A DNA stretch of 38,527 nucleotides from Lachnospiraceae bacterium UBA3821. GTDB lineage: Bacteria; Bacillota; Clostridia; Lachnospirales; Lachnospiraceae. A program made the position numbers and the translations under genes. This document shows positions 8,420 through 17,746 of the stretch, in pieces; within the stretch, counting starts at the first letter, position 1, and every line of letters begins with the position of its first letter. The notes beneath the pieces were generated by a model. The model was not told where the DNA came from and searched no databases. It saw only the letters and a list, made by a program, of their open reading frames with translations. The stretch lies in assembly GCA_002368865.1 (NCBI GenBank), contig DFDT01000080.1, positions 19,753 through 58,279 on the forward strand, in the 5' to 3' direction.

Positions 8420-11147
8420 TTTTTTCACTTCCCTGTTTCAATTTCGTCATCTTATAGATAAATACCATTCCCGCGATCACCAAAGCCAGAATAAACGCGA
8501 AAATAATAGCCAGGATCAAAGGCACATTGGAGGACGTCTTTTCGCCCACAGAAACATTTGTCTGCTGTGCTGCATTGTCCGTCTGTGCCCGCGCCGTGGT
8601 CTGGCTGGTCACAGCCTGACCGTTTGCCTGCGTGGCATTCTGCGTATTCTGCCCGTTCTGGTTCCCGGCAGACTTCAGCTCTGAAAGCTGGATCCCGCTG
8701 CCGTTTCCGGTACTGCCGATGATGATGCCGTCCTTGGAAAATCCGGTCACGAACCCACTCATCCAGGCCAAAGGCGCATTCCAGTTGATGGTACACTCAT
8801 TGACGGAATAAGCCTCAATGTGATCCATGTAGCTCTTTGCCGGCGCAATCTCTCCCGCTTTCCAGCCGGAGCCCTGTACCCAAGGGTCCTCCAGACCACA
8901 GTTGGGTCCGCCCACCAGCACACCGCAAGGCGCCATTGGGAAGGAATCATCCACCTGATGTGCCCAGTAACGATGATGCGGGTACAGAGAGGTATGGGTA
9001 CCGTAGCCCGTCACGTAGGAGATATCCATGGGATTTCTGCCCAGAATATAGTCAAACGCTGAGATTGCGCCGTCTAAGAAGCGCTGCTCTCCGGAATTCA
9101 TATATGCATAAGCCAGGATCATACCATTGTCCATCACCAGTGAATTGGAACCCCAGATATATCCCTCATTGCTGTTGTTATATCCCATTGCGGAAGCCGC
9201 ATAGGGCTGTCCGTACCCCTGGGCGCTCTCTTTGGCGAGATAATTTTCCGCTGCCGCACGCACGCTGTTTACCGCACCGCTGAACACGGCGGAATCCACA
9301 CTTTTCTCATTCAGACAAACGCTCAGATCCCCCAGCGCCGCCACATGGCCCCAGTCAAAGCTTCCGTAAGCGCCGACTGCCTCACCGCCGTTCAACGCCG
9401 TCGGTACCTGCAGATAGAAATTTGACTGCTTCATATCGTCCAGATAACCGCTCTCCCCGGTGGTGATATAGAGTTCGCAGGCTGCCCAATAAAACTCATC
9501 CGTCACATTGTCGTCACCGTACGGGCCGCCGCCCTCTTCGTCCTCTAGAGGCGCATACATGGAGGGATGCTTCTTCGCCGCCTCATAGGTGCGCTTTGCC
9601 ACATCCAGGCAGGTTGCCGCATAGGTGTCATCAATTCCCTTCCACACGCGGGCTGCCTGTGCCGCACACGCGGAAACATTCAGCGTCGCCGCTGTCGTAG
9701 GAGGCAGAATGATACGGGGCTGCGGGTCGTCCGCAGGCGCCAGGGCAAGTCCGGTCCATTTCTGGTCATGAACCTTGTGATAGACCATGTCCTTGTAATC
9801 CCCGTCTTTCACCAGCATCTTCATCATCCAGTCCATCTCCCAGCGGGCCTCGTCCAGAAGGTCCGGATAAGAGTTCTGATTCTCCGGAATGTTCATGGTG
9901 CCGTCGGCATAAGCGGACTCCACTCCCACAAACTTTGCGGTCTCATACTGATTCTGCATGATCCACAGGGAAATGCCGCCGTTTACCACATATTTTCCAT
10001 GATCTCCCGCATCATACCAGCCGCCGGTCACATCCTGACTTCCCGAGGAACCGCTGTATCCCCAGGTCTGCTGGATGGTAGCATTGTCGGAAGGATGTCC
10101 TGCCGCTCTCGCCAGGGCATTTGCGTCCCCGGAAGTAATATATTTGCTCTCCACCGCGATCCCGGAGCGATTCTGGTAAAAATAATTCAGGGAATCGTAC
10201 AGCATGGCAGAATATTTTTCACTGTTGTCAATGTCAAAAGCCCGGGACTCGGAACCATCCGAAGCCTTGATCGTATAGGTTCCCGGCGTATTCAGCCCGC
10301 TGAAATTCAGTTCATGCACCGGATCACCTGAGTCGGCATCCATTCCCTTGTAAACGGATTTCCCCTGGAATACGCTCTTCCCACCGGCATCCAGCACGTC
10401 AAAATCAATTGCGCTTGAACTGCTGTTAATCAGGGTTGCCTTCTTCACAGAGCCGGAGAAATATCCCACCTGATTGGTCACAATATTCGCTCTGTCCCAT
10501 ACCGGTGCAGGCACATAATCATTCTCATCGGAAGTCAGGTCGATGAGAGACATATTGTCAAATTTGATCACCGTTCCGGCAGGGAAGCAGTCCCCGTTGG
10601 TATATTGCCCGTCACCGCCCAGATGAAACGCCCACTCAGCCACGTCCATGCTCTGACCGGCCGTAAAGGTAAGATCCACTTTCTTGGTCTCGTTTGCCCC
10701 GATCCAGATCGGATCCCAGGTACTGCCCAGATCATAGCCGTTACTCATGTTGTGCCAGATTTCCACATCCCCGGCCAGATTGCCGATCTTGGTATAATAC
10801 TTTCCGCCGTTGGATGGCGTGATCTCATAGCGCACCCGATACTGATGTCCGGATACGATCTTCAGTCCTCTGTGACGGAACTGACAGTCCCATCTGTCCT
10901 CACCGCCTCTGGATGCTCCGCCGGGACTTACGATCGTGATCACATACTGTCCGTCCTTGATCTCAAAATCCATCTGACCCGTACCGGACTCCATGATATG
11001 CCAGGGCAGACCGACACCGTTCTCGAAATCCGTCTGTCCCAGCTGCTCCCCCGCGGATACCAAAAGAGGGCTTACCGCACCTCCTGCAAGAAGAACAGCC
11101 GCTGTCACAACCACTGCCATCTTTTTCCAAAGCTCGAAAACCCTCAT
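8412..11147 (-). CDS. Membrane-anchored GH9 endoglucanase with N-terminal carbohydrate-binding module
   Basis: Predicted extracellular beta-1,4-glucanase. The order is signal peptide (about 1-32), a CBM4/9-like jelly roll (about 35-205, with the W/Y-rich WDPIWIG region), the cellulase N-terminal Ig-like domain (about 218-308, starting NIVTNQVGYF), the GH9 (alpha/alpha)6 barrel (about 312-805), a Gln/Asn/Thr-rich linker (about 820-872) and one C-terminal membrane helix (about 875-898) with a basic cytoplasmic end. Catalytic residues are present: GGWYDAGDHGKY (Asp379, Asp382), the HHRYW histidine at ~725 and VNECTINWNAP with the general acid Glu784. It lies 28 bp after the aminotransferase with a strong GGAGGAAA ribosome site. 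Anchoring by a terminal membrane helix instead of dockerin, LPXTG or SLH modules is notable. Substrate preference (cellulose, xyloglucan or mixed-linkage glucan) cannot be told. Confidence 0.94.
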   Translation of the reverse strand: MRVFELWKKMAVVVTAAVLLAGGAVSPLLVSAGEQLGQTDFENGVGLPWHIMESGTGQMDFEIKDGQYVITIVSPGGASRGGEDRWDCQFRHRGLKIVSGHQYRVRYEITPSNGGKYYTKIGNLAGDVEIWHNMSNGYDLGSTWDPIWIGANETKKVDLTFTAGQSMDVAEWAFHLGGDGQYTNGDCFPAGTVIKFDNMSLIDLTSDENDYVPAPVWDRANIVTNQVGYFSGSVKKATLINSSSSAIDFDVLDAGGKSVFQGKSVYKGMDADSGDPVHELNFSGLNTPGTYTIKASDGSESRAFDIDNSEKYSAMLYDSLNYFYQNRSGIAVESKYITSGDANALARAAGHPSDNATIQQTWGYSGSSGSQDVTGGWYDAGDHGKYVVNGGISLWIMQNQYETAKFVGVESAYADGTMNIPENQNSYPDLLDEARWEMDWMMKMLVKDGDYKDMVYHKVHDQKWTGLALAPADDPQPRIILPPTTAATLNVSACAAQAARVWKGIDDTYAATCLDVAKRTYEAAKKHPSMYAPLEDEEGGGPYGDDNVTDEFYWAACELYITTGESGYLDDMKQSNFYLQVPTALNGGEAVGAYGSFDWGHVAALGDLSVCLNEKSVDSAVFSGAVNSVRAAAENYLAKESAQGYGQPYAASAMGYNNSNEGYIWGSNSLVMDNGMILAYAYMNSGEQRFLDGAISAFDYILGRNPMDISYVTGYGTHTSLYPHHRYWAHQVDDSFPMAPCGVLVGGPNCGLEDPWVQGSGWKAGEIAPAKSYMDHIEAYSVNECTINWNAPLAWMSGFVTGFSKDGIIIGSTGNGSGIQLSELKSAGNQNGQNTQNATQANGQAVTSQTTARAQTDNAAQQTNVSVGEKTSSNVPLILAIIFAFILALVIAGMVFIYKMTKLKQGSEKNE

Positions 11148-11175
11148 AAATTTCCTCCTGTCATTATGTTTTGTT

Positions 11176-12459
11176 TTATGCCTGCAGCAGCTTCTCTACG
11201 CTGACAAGTTTTACACAGAGTACAAACAGATCCGTTGCCATTGCCAGTTCTTCCTGTGTCGGGAAGGACGGTGCGATACGGATATTGCTGTCCTTGGGAT
11301 CCTTGCCGTAAGGATAGGTGGCGCCTGCTCCGGTCAGCGTCACGCCTGCCTCTTTACACTTTGCCACAATGGCTTTTGCACATCCCTCCATGGCGTCAAA
11401 GGAGATAAAATAACCGCCGTTGGGTCTGGTCCAGGTTCCGATCCCTGTACCGGCCAGTTCTCTGTCCAAAACCGCCAGAACCGCTTCGAATTTCGGCCGC
11501 ATGATCGCCGCATGCTTCTTCATATGCTCTTTCATGCCGTCAATATTCTTGAAATAGCGTACATGCCGCAGCTGATTTACCTTGTCATAACCGATGGTCT
11601 GAATTGTCATGGACTTCTTCATCTCGTCCAGATTCGCCTGAGAGGATGCAATCGCGGCGATGCCGCTTCCCGCAAAAGTAACCTTTGAAGTGGATGCAAA
11701 TTCATATACCATATCCGGATTTCCAGCTTTCTCGCATTCGCTCAGGATCTCCAGCAGAGAATCACTTCTGTCCTCATACAGATCATGGATCACATAAGCA
11801 TTATCCCAGAAAATACGAAAATCCTTTGCAGCAGGCTTCAAAGCCGCAAATCTTCTCACCGTCTCATCGGAATAGGTATAGCCCTGGGGATTGGAATACT
11901 TGGGTACGCACCAGATTCCCTTAATGGAAGCATCCTCCGCCACCAACTTCTCCACCAGATCCATATCGGGACCTTCGGGAGACATGGGAACCGTGATCAT
12001 CTCAATCCCAAAGTGCTGCGTCACCGCAAAGTGTCTGTCATATCCCGGCGCAGGACACAGGAATTTCACCTGATCCAGTTTGCACCAGGGTGTGTTCCCC
12101 AAGATTCCGTGCGTCATGGATCTGGAAATGGTATCATACATAATATTCAGGCTGGCATTTCCGCAGACGATCACATTGTCCGCAGACACTCCCATCATAT
12201 CCGCCATCAGCTTCTTTGCCTCGGGAATTCCGGTCAACTCTCCATAGTTACGGGTATCCACCCCTGCTTCTGTCTTCATATCCGAATTGCTGTTCAACAC
12301 ATCCAGAAAACTCATTCCCATATTCAGCTGAGACGCTGCCGGCTTACCGCGGGACATATTCAGGGAAAGCCCTTTTGCCTTCGCTTCCTCATATTCTTTG
12401 TTCAAATCAGACTGTAACTTTAATAACTCTTCTCTGCTCAGTTCCTGGTACGTTTTCAT
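11176..12459 (-). CDS. PLP-dependent aminotransferase, probable aspartate aminotransferase of the type Ic family
   Basis: Fold-type I aminotransferase of about 427 residues. Markers are LNMSRGKPA near the N-terminus, CGNASLNIMYD (PLP phosphate region), VKFLCPAPGYDRHF, CVPKYSNPQGYTYSD, FWDNAYVIHDLY (cofactor Asp/Tyr) and FASTSKVTFAGSGIA with the Schiff-base lysine. This set resembles the PF12897 aspartate aminotransferase family, so aspartate is the likely substrate, though alanine or other amino donors are possible. ATG at 12459, giving MKTYQELSREELL with GAGGAG 5 nt upstream, is used. A frame open to 12573 is excluded because it would begin in the -35 box of the promoter. It leads a minus-strand run with the GH9, Nudix and SpoIIM genes. 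Confidence 0.9.
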   Translation of the reverse strand: MKTYQELSREELLKLQSDLNKEYEEAKAKGLSLNMSRGKPAASQLNMGMSFLDVLNSNSDMKTEAGVDTRNYGELTGIPEAKKLMADMMGVSADNVIVCGNASLNIMYDTISRSMTHGILGNTPWCKLDQVKFLCPAPGYDRHFAVTQHFGIEMITVPMSPEGPDMDLVEKLVAEDASIKGIWCVPKYSNPQGYTYSDETVRRFAALKPAAKDFRIFWDNAYVIHDLYEDRSDSLLEILSECEKAGNPDMVYEFASTSKVTFAGSGIAAIASSQANLDEMKKSMTIQTIGYDKVNQLRHVRYFKNIDGMKEHMKKHAAIMRPKFEAVLAVLDRELAGTGIGTWTRPNGGYFISFDAMEGCAKAIVAKCKEAGVTLTGAGATYPYGKDPKDSNIRIAPSFPTQEELAMATDLFVLCVKLVSVEKLLQA

Positions 12460-12544
12460 AATCTCCTCACATTCCGCTGTCTCAGCAATTTCATGACTCT
12501 CATCTTTACGTTTGCATAATCGTATACAATCATACACTTGGTCT

Positions 12545-12573
12545 ATCATACTATAAATGCAGGGTTTAGACAA
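12545..12573 (-). promoter_or_regulatory. Sigma-A promoter of the aminotransferase gene
   Basis: TTGTCT and TATGAT separated by exactly 17 bp on the minus strand, giving a leader of about 80 nt. A near-palindrome AT(C/T)GTATAC(A/G)AT at 12519-12530 sits just inside the transcript start and resembles a GntR-type operator. That last point is a guess. Confidence 0.65.
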
Positions 12574-12613
12574 GAGTTTTTTACAAGAAAAAGTTTTTAC
12601 AAAAAACTGTAAG

Positions 12614-12647
12614 AAAAAACCGCCACATATCTATGCAGCGGTTTTTT
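12614..12647 (-). terminator. Rho-independent terminator of rny
   Basis: The inverted repeat AAAAAACCGC ... GCGGTTTTTT (stem 10, loop 14) ends in a T run when read on the minus strand, about 87 bp after the rny stop. Its symmetric A/T flanks make it usable in both directions. Confidence 0.85.
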
Positions 12648-12733
12648 CATCTCTGTAACTTATTTTGTTGTTTATGAAATTTTAGTCAAATCTTGCTCGA
12701 ACTGTTTATGGTCTCTCAGTTTTCTGCTATCCC

Positions 12734-14290
12734 TTACTTCGCATAATCAATTACGCGGCTCTCACGGATCACATTCACCTTAATCTGTCCGGGATATTCC
12801 ATCTCAGCTTCAATCTGTTTGGAAATATCACGCGCCATCAATACCATATCGGCATCGCTGACCTGCTCGGGCACAACCATAACTCGAACTTCCCGACCTG
12901 CCTGAATCGCAAAAGACTTATCTACACCCTTGAAATTGTTTGTTATTTCTTCTAATTGTCTCAGTCTGCTGGTATAAGTTTCCAGCGTCTCTCTTCTTGC
13001 CCCCGGTCTTGCAGCAGAGATTGTATCCGCAGCTTGTACAATACATGCAATCAGGGACGTGGGCTCTACATCACCATGATGAGATTCCACTGCATTGATT
13101 ACTACAGCATTTTCTTTATACTTTCTGCAAAGCTCAGCACCAAGCTGTACATGGGAGCCCTCCATCTCATGATCGACAGACTTGCCGATATCATGAAGAA
13201 GTCCTGCTCTCTTTGCCAGTCTCACATCCAATCCCATCTCCGCAGCCAACAGGCCTGACAGCTGTGCAACTTCAATGGAATGACGCAGGACATTCTGTCC
13301 ATAACTGGTTCTGAACTTCATCTTTCCGAGTAATCTTACAAGTTCGGGATGAATACCGTGAACACCTACTTCGAGTACAGCGGCTTCACCCTCCTCTTTG
13401 ATCATTACTTCAACTTCCTTCTGCGCTTTCTCCACCATCTCTTCGATTCTAGCGGGATGGATACGGCCGTCTACGATCAGCTTCTCCAGCGCAATTCTTG
13501 CCACCTCGCGGCGGATCGGATCAAATGCGGAAAGAATAACTGCTTCCGGCGTGTCGTCAATGATCAGATCAACACCCGTCATGGTCTCCAGGGTACGGAT
13601 ATTTCTACCCTCACGACCAATGATCCTTCCCTTCATTTCATCACTCGGGAGCTGTACAACAGAAATCGTTGTCTCGGAGACATGGTCTGCAGCACATCTC
13701 TGAATTGCGGAAACAACATATTCCTTTGCTTTCTTGTCAGCTTCCTCTTTGGCCTGACTCTCCATTTCTTTGATCATCACGGCCGTTTCATGCTTCACAT
13801 CGTCTTCAACAATTTTCAATAAGTAGTCTTTTGCCTGTTCAGAGGTCAATCCGGAAATTCTTTCCAGTTCCTGTAAACGCTGTTCGTTCAGCTTGGAAAC
13901 TTCTTCCTTCATCTTATTGATGTTTTCTTCTTTCGCCGCCAAACTCTGCTCACGTCTCTCAATTGCATCTGCCTTCTTGTCAATGTTGGATTCCTTTTGC
14001 TGTACTCTGCGTTCATCCCGCTGTACCTCAGATCTCCGTTCCTTGATCTCCTTGTCCAATTCATTCTTGGTGCGAATGGACTCTTCCTTGATCTCAAGCA
14101 AGGATTCTCTCTTCTTGGTCTCTGCGGTCTTGAGTGCTTCGTCAATGATCTCTCTCGCCTTCGTCTCCGCATTTCCAATGGTATTGTCAGCGGACTTCTG
14201 TAAGTAAGACGTAGTGACCTTATTTGTGATCACAGCAGTGACAAGGATGCAAACAAATGCAACTACAAGTGTAATAACTACTTGTGGCAT
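12734..14290 (-). CDS. rny: Ribonuclease Y
   Basis: Membrane-tethered endoribonuclease that starts decay of many mRNAs in Firmicutes. The 518-residue protein has an N-terminal membrane helix (about 2-22), a long coiled coil (about 30-200, rich in [24 protein letters not shown] heptads), a KH domain with [15 protein letters not shown] (about 217-231) and an HD domain with [12 protein letters not shown] and [10 protein letters not shown]. Size and order are standard. AAGGAGGTG precedes ATG by about 8 nt, and that site lies in a small palindrome, AGGAG-GTG-CTCCT, that could hide it. It has its own promoter and terminator beside recA-recX. Confidence 0.98.
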   Translation of the reverse strand: MPQVVITLVVAFVCILVTAVITNKVTTSYLQKSADNTIGNAETKAREIIDEALKTAETKKRESLLEIKEESIRTKNELDKEIKERRSEVQRDERRVQQKESNIDKKADAIERREQSLAAKEENINKMKEEVSKLNEQRLQELERISGLTSEQAKDYLLKIVEDDVKHETAVMIKEMESQAKEEADKKAKEYVVSAIQRCAADHVSETTISVVQLPSDEMKGRIIGREGRNIRTLETMTGVDLIIDDTPEAVILSAFDPIRREVARIALEKLIVDGRIHPARIEEMVEKAQKEVEVMIKEEGEAAVLEVGVHGIHPELVRLLGKMKFRTSYGQNVLRHSIEVAQLSGLLAAEMGLDVRLAKRAGLLHDIGKSVDHEMEGSHVQLGAELCRKYKENAVVINAVESHHGDVEPTSLIACIVQAADTISAARPGARRETLETYTSRLRQLEEITNNFKGVDKSFAIQAGREVRVMVVPEQVSDADMVLMARDISKQIEAEMEYPGQIKVNVIRESRVIDYAK

Positions 14291-14383
14291 TACAGGAGCA
14301 CCTCCTTATGAAATTTTCATTGTACATTTTGCCTGTAAAACAGGGTTTCTCAATCATTCAAACAAGCAATTTGCAACATTTAA

Positions 14384-14412
14384 ATTTTAAACTGAAATTT
14401 CTGTGATGTCAA
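14384..14412 (-). promoter_or_regulatory. Sigma-A promoter of rny
   Basis: A perfect TTGACA, 17 bp, then TAAAAT on the minus strand. The -35 overlaps the recX stop codon. The ~90-nt leader contains a small hairpin CCTGT-AAA-ACAGG at 14332-14344 and the ribosome-site palindrome just before ATG. Confidence 0.85.
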
Positions 14413-15020
14413 GTAAAAGATATTATCCTTTGTATATCTTCCACCCGAAATCCCTTTCTCATCAGAAATGCCGCCTGTTTCTGCCGCTCCGCGAAATCCG
14501 CTTTCTCCGGATCAAAATGCCGTTTTTCTAAAAGTTTCTGCATCATCTGCACTTCGTCCTGTGCACCGCCTTGTTCTTCCCAGGTCTGCCACGCATCGCA
14601 GATCGTCCCCCGCGCGATTCCCTTTCCCGCCAGATCCTGCTCGATCCGCCTGCGGCTTCTGTTGTCCTCATGAATGGCAATATACTGCACCGCATAGCGA
14701 AGGTCATCTGTATAGTGAAAGGACTCCACATACTGCAGCGCAGTCTCTACGATCTGCGGCGGGTACCAACCCTGATTCAGCTTATCCCTGAGCTGCGCCA
14801 CCGTATATTCCTTTTTCTGCAGCAAATGCATCGCCCGCATTTTCGCCCGCTTGGGCAGCACTTCTTCCATGATCAGCTCATAGATATCCTGAGGCAATTC
14901 GCTCTCTTCCCTGATCTGGTGCTGTCTGAGCTCACCTTTGTACAGAACAAAGGCAAACTCTCCATCCAGATACACCTTACTCCGGGTTTTATCCAATTCC
15001 TCGATCCGCGTTACCTGCAT
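14409..15020 (-). CDS. recX: Regulatory protein RecX
   Basis: Modulates RecA by binding its filament. The 203-residue protein has the three-repeat helical layout of the family: MRAMHLLQKKEYTVAQLRDK (first repeat, near residue 62), a second with YTDDLRYAVQYIAIHEDNRS followed by RRRIEQDLAGKGI, and a C-terminal one with KQAAFLMRKGFRVEDIQRII. Its ATG shares a base with the recA stop (TGATG), so it is translated with recA and falls under the same SOS promoter. Confidence 0.92.
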   Translation of the reverse strand: MQVTRIEELDKTRSKVYLDGEFAFVLYKGELRQHQIREESELPQDIYELIMEEVLPKRAKMRAMHLLQKKEYTVAQLRDKLNQGWYPPQIVETALQYVESFHYTDDLRYAVQYIAIHEDNRSRRRIEQDLAGKGIARGTICDAWQTWEEQGGAQDEVQMMQKLLEKRHFDPEKADFAERQKQAAFLMRKGFRVEDIQRIISFT

Positions 15021-16090
15021 CAGTCTTCAGCCTTCGCTTTTGCTGCCTTTGCGGAATCCGCTTTCTCCTGTCCCGCCTCAGCGGATGCTTCTCCCGCATC
15101 CAGCCCAAAATGAGCCCTTACCTTGGCTGCAACCTCCGCGCAGACATCCGGATTATCTTTCAGATACTGCTTTGCGTTCTCACGCCCCTGACCGATCTTA
15201 TTGCCGTTATATGCATACCACGCACCGGACTTCACGATCACGTCGATAGATGCCGCAAGATCCAGGATATCTCCCACCATGGAGATACCTTCTCCGAACA
15301 TGATATCAAACTCCGCCTCCTTAAAGGGCGGTGCAATCTTATTCTTCACAACTTTCACGCGAGTACGGTTACCGATCACCTCGCCGCCCTGCTTCAAGGA
15401 CTCGATACGGCGCACGTCCAGACGCACGGAGGAATAGAATTTCAACGCCCGTCCACCGGTGGTCGTCTCCGGATTTCCGAACATGATACCGATCTTCTCA
15501 CGCAGCTGATTGATAAACACCACCGTACAATTCGACTTACTGCTGACAGCAGTGAGCTTACGCAGCGCCTGTGACATCAGTCTCGCCTGCAGACCCACAT
15601 GACTGTCTCCCATGTCTCCGTCGATCTCCGCCTTAGGTACCAGCGCAGCCACGGAGTCCACTACCACAATATCGATCGCGCCGGAACGGACCATAGTCTC
15701 GGCGATCTCCATAGCCTGCTCTCCGTTATCCGGCTGGGAAATATACAGATTGTCAATATCCACGCCGATATTCTTCGCATAAACAGGATCCAGCGCATGC
15801 TCTGCATCGATAAATCCCGCAATGCCGCCTCTCTTCTGTACCTCTGCGATCATATGCAGCGTAACGGTCGTCTTACCGCTGGACTCGGGACCGTAAATCT
15901 CCACGATTCTTCCCTTGGGAATACCGCCCAGTCCCAACGCAATATCGAGGCTTAAGGATCCTGTCGGAATGGTCTCCACGTTCATCTGTGCCGACGGATC
16001 GCCCAGCTTCATCACTGTGCCTTTCCCGTACTGTTTCTCAAGCTGGCTGATCGCCGCGTCCAATGCTTTTAACTTTTCTTCTTTTTCCAT
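15020..16090 (-). CDS. recA: Recombinase RecA
   Basis: DNA strand-exchange and SOS co-protease protein. The 356-residue sequence is intact: Walker [15 protein letters not shown] (about 66-79), Walker [15 protein letters not shown], loop L1 [20 protein letters not shown], loop L2 [20 protein letters not shown], and an Ala/Lys/Glu-rich C-terminal tail. AAAAGGAG lies 8 nt before ATG. Two LexA-type boxes in the promoter and leader indicate DNA-damage control. recX follows with overlapping codons. Confidence 0.99.
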   Translation of the reverse strand: MEKEEKLKALDAAISQLEKQYGKGTVMKLGDPSAQMNVETIPTGSLSLDIALGLGGIPKGRIVEIYGPESSGKTTVTLHMIAEVQKRGGIAGFIDAEHALDPVYAKNIGVDIDNLYISQPDNGEQAMEIAETMVRSGAIDIVVVDSVAALVPKAEIDGDMGDSHVGLQARLMSQALRKLTAVSSKSNCTVVFINQLREKIGIMFGNPETTTGGRALKFYSSVRLDVRRIESLKQGGEVIGNRTRVKVVKNKIAPPFKEAEFDIMFGEGISMVGDILDLAASIDVIVKSGAWYAYNGNKIGQGRENAKQYLKDNPDVCAEVAAKVRAHFGLDAGEASAEAGQEKADSAKAAKAKAED

Positions 16091-16111
16091 CTTGGATTCT
16101 CCTTTTCAAAG

Positions 16112-16123
16112 GAACAAATGTTC
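16112..16123. promoter_or_regulatory. LexA (SOS) box in the recA leader
   Basis: GAACAAATGTTC is a perfect inverted repeat, GAAC-N4-GTTC, the core of the Firmicutes SOS box, placed between the promoter and the recA ribosome site. Confidence 0.75.
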
Positions 16124-16136
16124 TCATCTGTTATCT

Positions 16137-16165
16137 AGGATAAAACATCTGTTCGATTTTGTCAA
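16137..16165 (-). promoter_or_regulatory. Sigma-A promoter of recA-recX
   Basis: A perfect TTGACA, 17 bp, then TATCCT on the minus strand, about 50 bp before the recA ATG. The spacer holds a LexA box, so repressor binding would block RNA polymerase. Confidence 0.8.
16142..16155. promoter_or_regulatory. LexA (SOS) box in the recA promoter spacer
   Basis: On the minus strand CGAACAGATGTTTT matches the CGAAC-N4-GTTYG consensus at all but the last base. It lies between the -35 and -10 boxes, a classic repressing position. Confidence 0.75.
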
Positions 16166-16408
16166 CTAAATTTGCAAAAAATTGCTGTTTTTTCGCTTCC
16201 CTATGAAACAAATTTATCCTATTACATAGTTTGTCCATTAAAACTCCCTCAAAGGCATCCCCTCCGTCTCTTTTCTTTTTTGCGCTGAAACTTATGGCGA
16301 AATGCCGGAATACAGAAATGAAAGCTATCTGTATGATAATAGAAGTATCAGACATTCTGAATTTACCACACTTTTTTCAAAAACACAAGTTTAAAATTTT
16401 TATTTCAT
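16166..16408. other. Intergenic stretch without a supported gene
   Basis: AT-rich DNA between the recA promoter and the cinA terminator. A 74-codon frame on the minus strand (16131-16355) runs through the recA promoter, has no ribosome site and no recognisable domain, so I do not call it. No tRNA or clear structured RNA was seen. Confidence 0.5.
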
Positions 16409-16448
16409 AAAAAGCACAATGGGTTCCGGCCTAAGCCGGCCGGTCCCC
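16409..16448 (-). terminator. Probable terminator after cinA
   Basis: A GC-rich hairpin (CCGGCC-GGCTTA-GGCCGG on the minus strand, with flanking GGGG/CCC) lies about 33 bp after the cinA stop. It is followed by ATTGTGCTTTTTATG, so the T run is short and offset. It is likely the end of the long yicC-cinA transcription unit. Confidence 0.6.
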
Positions 16449-16480
16449 ATCTTTTCATCATCTTAAGATCGCACTGCTCT

Positions 16481-17746
16481 TTAGTTTTTCCCGAATGCGG
16501 TTTTCCCGATATACTCTAACAGACATCTGCGCAGGAGCGCCAATGCCGCTGCGGTAGCGCTCTCCCGGATCTTTGAGCGGTTTCCGCTGAAATGATATTC
16601 TTCCACCGTGACCGTGCCCTTCACATTGCAGCCGATATATACCAGGCCCACCGGCTTCTCCTTTGTGCCGCCGTCCGGTCCCGCAAGCCCCGTGACGGAC
16701 ACTGCCGTATCACATTTGCTGGTGAACACGGCTCCCTTCACCATTTCCTCCGCGGTCTTGGCGCTGACCGCCCCGTATTTCTGCAGGGTCGATTTTTTCA
16801 CCCCTAACAGCTTCCGCTTCGCCTTGTTGGAATAGGTCACGGTGCAGGACTTAAACACATCGGAACACCCGGGTACATTCACCAGTCTCGCGGCAAGCAT
16901 GCCGCCGGTGCAGGACTCCGCACAGGTTAAAGTCATCCCGTTGGCCGCCAGCATGCCGATCACGGCTTTTTCCAATGTCACGTCTTCTTCCGTGGTGTAC
17001 AGTTCCGTCTCAAAGCGCGACTTCAGCTCCTTCACCAGAGGCTTCGTCAGCTTCTTTGCCTCCTTCGCGTCCACGCCGGAAGCCGTCACCCGCAGATGCA
17101 CTTCTCCGGTCTTTGCATAAGTCGCGATGGTGGGATTGGTCTGGGCATCGATCAGATCTTTGATCTTTGTTTCCACGGCACTCTCACTCACGCCGCAGAG
17201 TTTCACCGTCTGGGAATAAAGCGCACCGTCCGTCAGCTGCTCCAGATACGGTCTTACGCCGGACTCAAACAGAGGGATCAGCTCATTCGGCGGTCCGGGC
17301 AGCAAGATGATCCGGCAGTTCTTCGTCTCCAGGATCATACCCGGTGCGGTTCCGTTCGGGTTGTCCAACACTAACGCCCCCTCCGGCAGCATGGCCTGCT
17401 TCCAGTTGTTTTCCGTGGGCGTCATGTTTTTCTTTGCAAAATAATCCTCAATGTGCTTTTTCCACATCGGGTTACTGATCAGTTTCTTATGGCAGAACTT
17501 TGCCACGGTCTCCTTCGTCAGATCATCTTCGGTGGGTCCTAGCCCGCCTGACAAAATGATGATGTCCGAACGCCCTACCGCTGTTTTTAACACCTGCGTC
17601 AGCCGCTCCTCGTTATCTCCGACCACCGTCTGAAAATAACAGGAAAGCCCCAGCCCGGCGCACTTTTCCGACAGATATGCCGCGTTGGTATTAACAATGT
17701 TTCCGAGCAAAATTTCCGTTCCCACACTGATCAGTTCAACTATCAT
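16481..17746 (-). CDS. cinA: CinA-family protein (competence/damage-inducible; nicotinamide-nucleotide amidase domain)
   Basis: Two-domain cytoplasmic protein of 421 residues. The N-terminal MoCF/COG1058 domain shows MIVELISVGTEILLGNIVNT, IILSGGLGPTEDDLTKETV and LLPGPPNEL. The C-terminal PncC domain (about 255-415) shows TCAESCTGGMLAARLVNVPG, SNKAKRKLLGV and TGLAGPDGGTKEKPVGLVYI, including the catalytic Ser of the amidase. The family salvages nicotinamide mononucleotide to NaMN and can act on ADP-ribose. The start codon overlaps the pgsA stop as ATGA. In several Firmicutes cinA is directly upstream of recA and is competence or SOS linked. Here recA has its own promoter and a hairpin separates the two. 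Confidence 0.95.
   Translation of the reverse strand: MIVELISVGTEILLGNIVNTNAAYLSEKCAGLGLSCYFQTVVGDNEERLTQVLKTAVGRSDIIILSGGLGPTEDDLTKETVAKFCHKKLISNPMWKKHIEDYFAKKNMTPTENNWKQAMLPEGALVLDNPNGTAPGMILETKNCRIILLPGPPNELIPLFESGVRPYLEQLTDGALYSQTVKLCGVSESAVETKIKDLIDAQTNPTIATYAKTGEVHLRVTASGVDAKEAKKLTKPLVKELKSRFETELYTTEEDVTLEKAVIGMLAANGMTLTCAESCTGGMLAARLVNVPGCSDVFKSCTVTYSNKAKRKLLGVKKSTLQKYGAVSAKTAEEMVKGAVFTSKCDTAVSVTGLAGPDGGTKEKPVGLVYIGCNVKGTVTVEEYHFSGNRSKIRESATAAALALLRRCLLEYIGKTAFGKN

Noticed and set aside
16131..16355. A 74-codon minus-strand frame between recA and cinA
   Set aside because: It overlaps the recA promoter and a LexA box, lacks a ribosome site and shows no domain.
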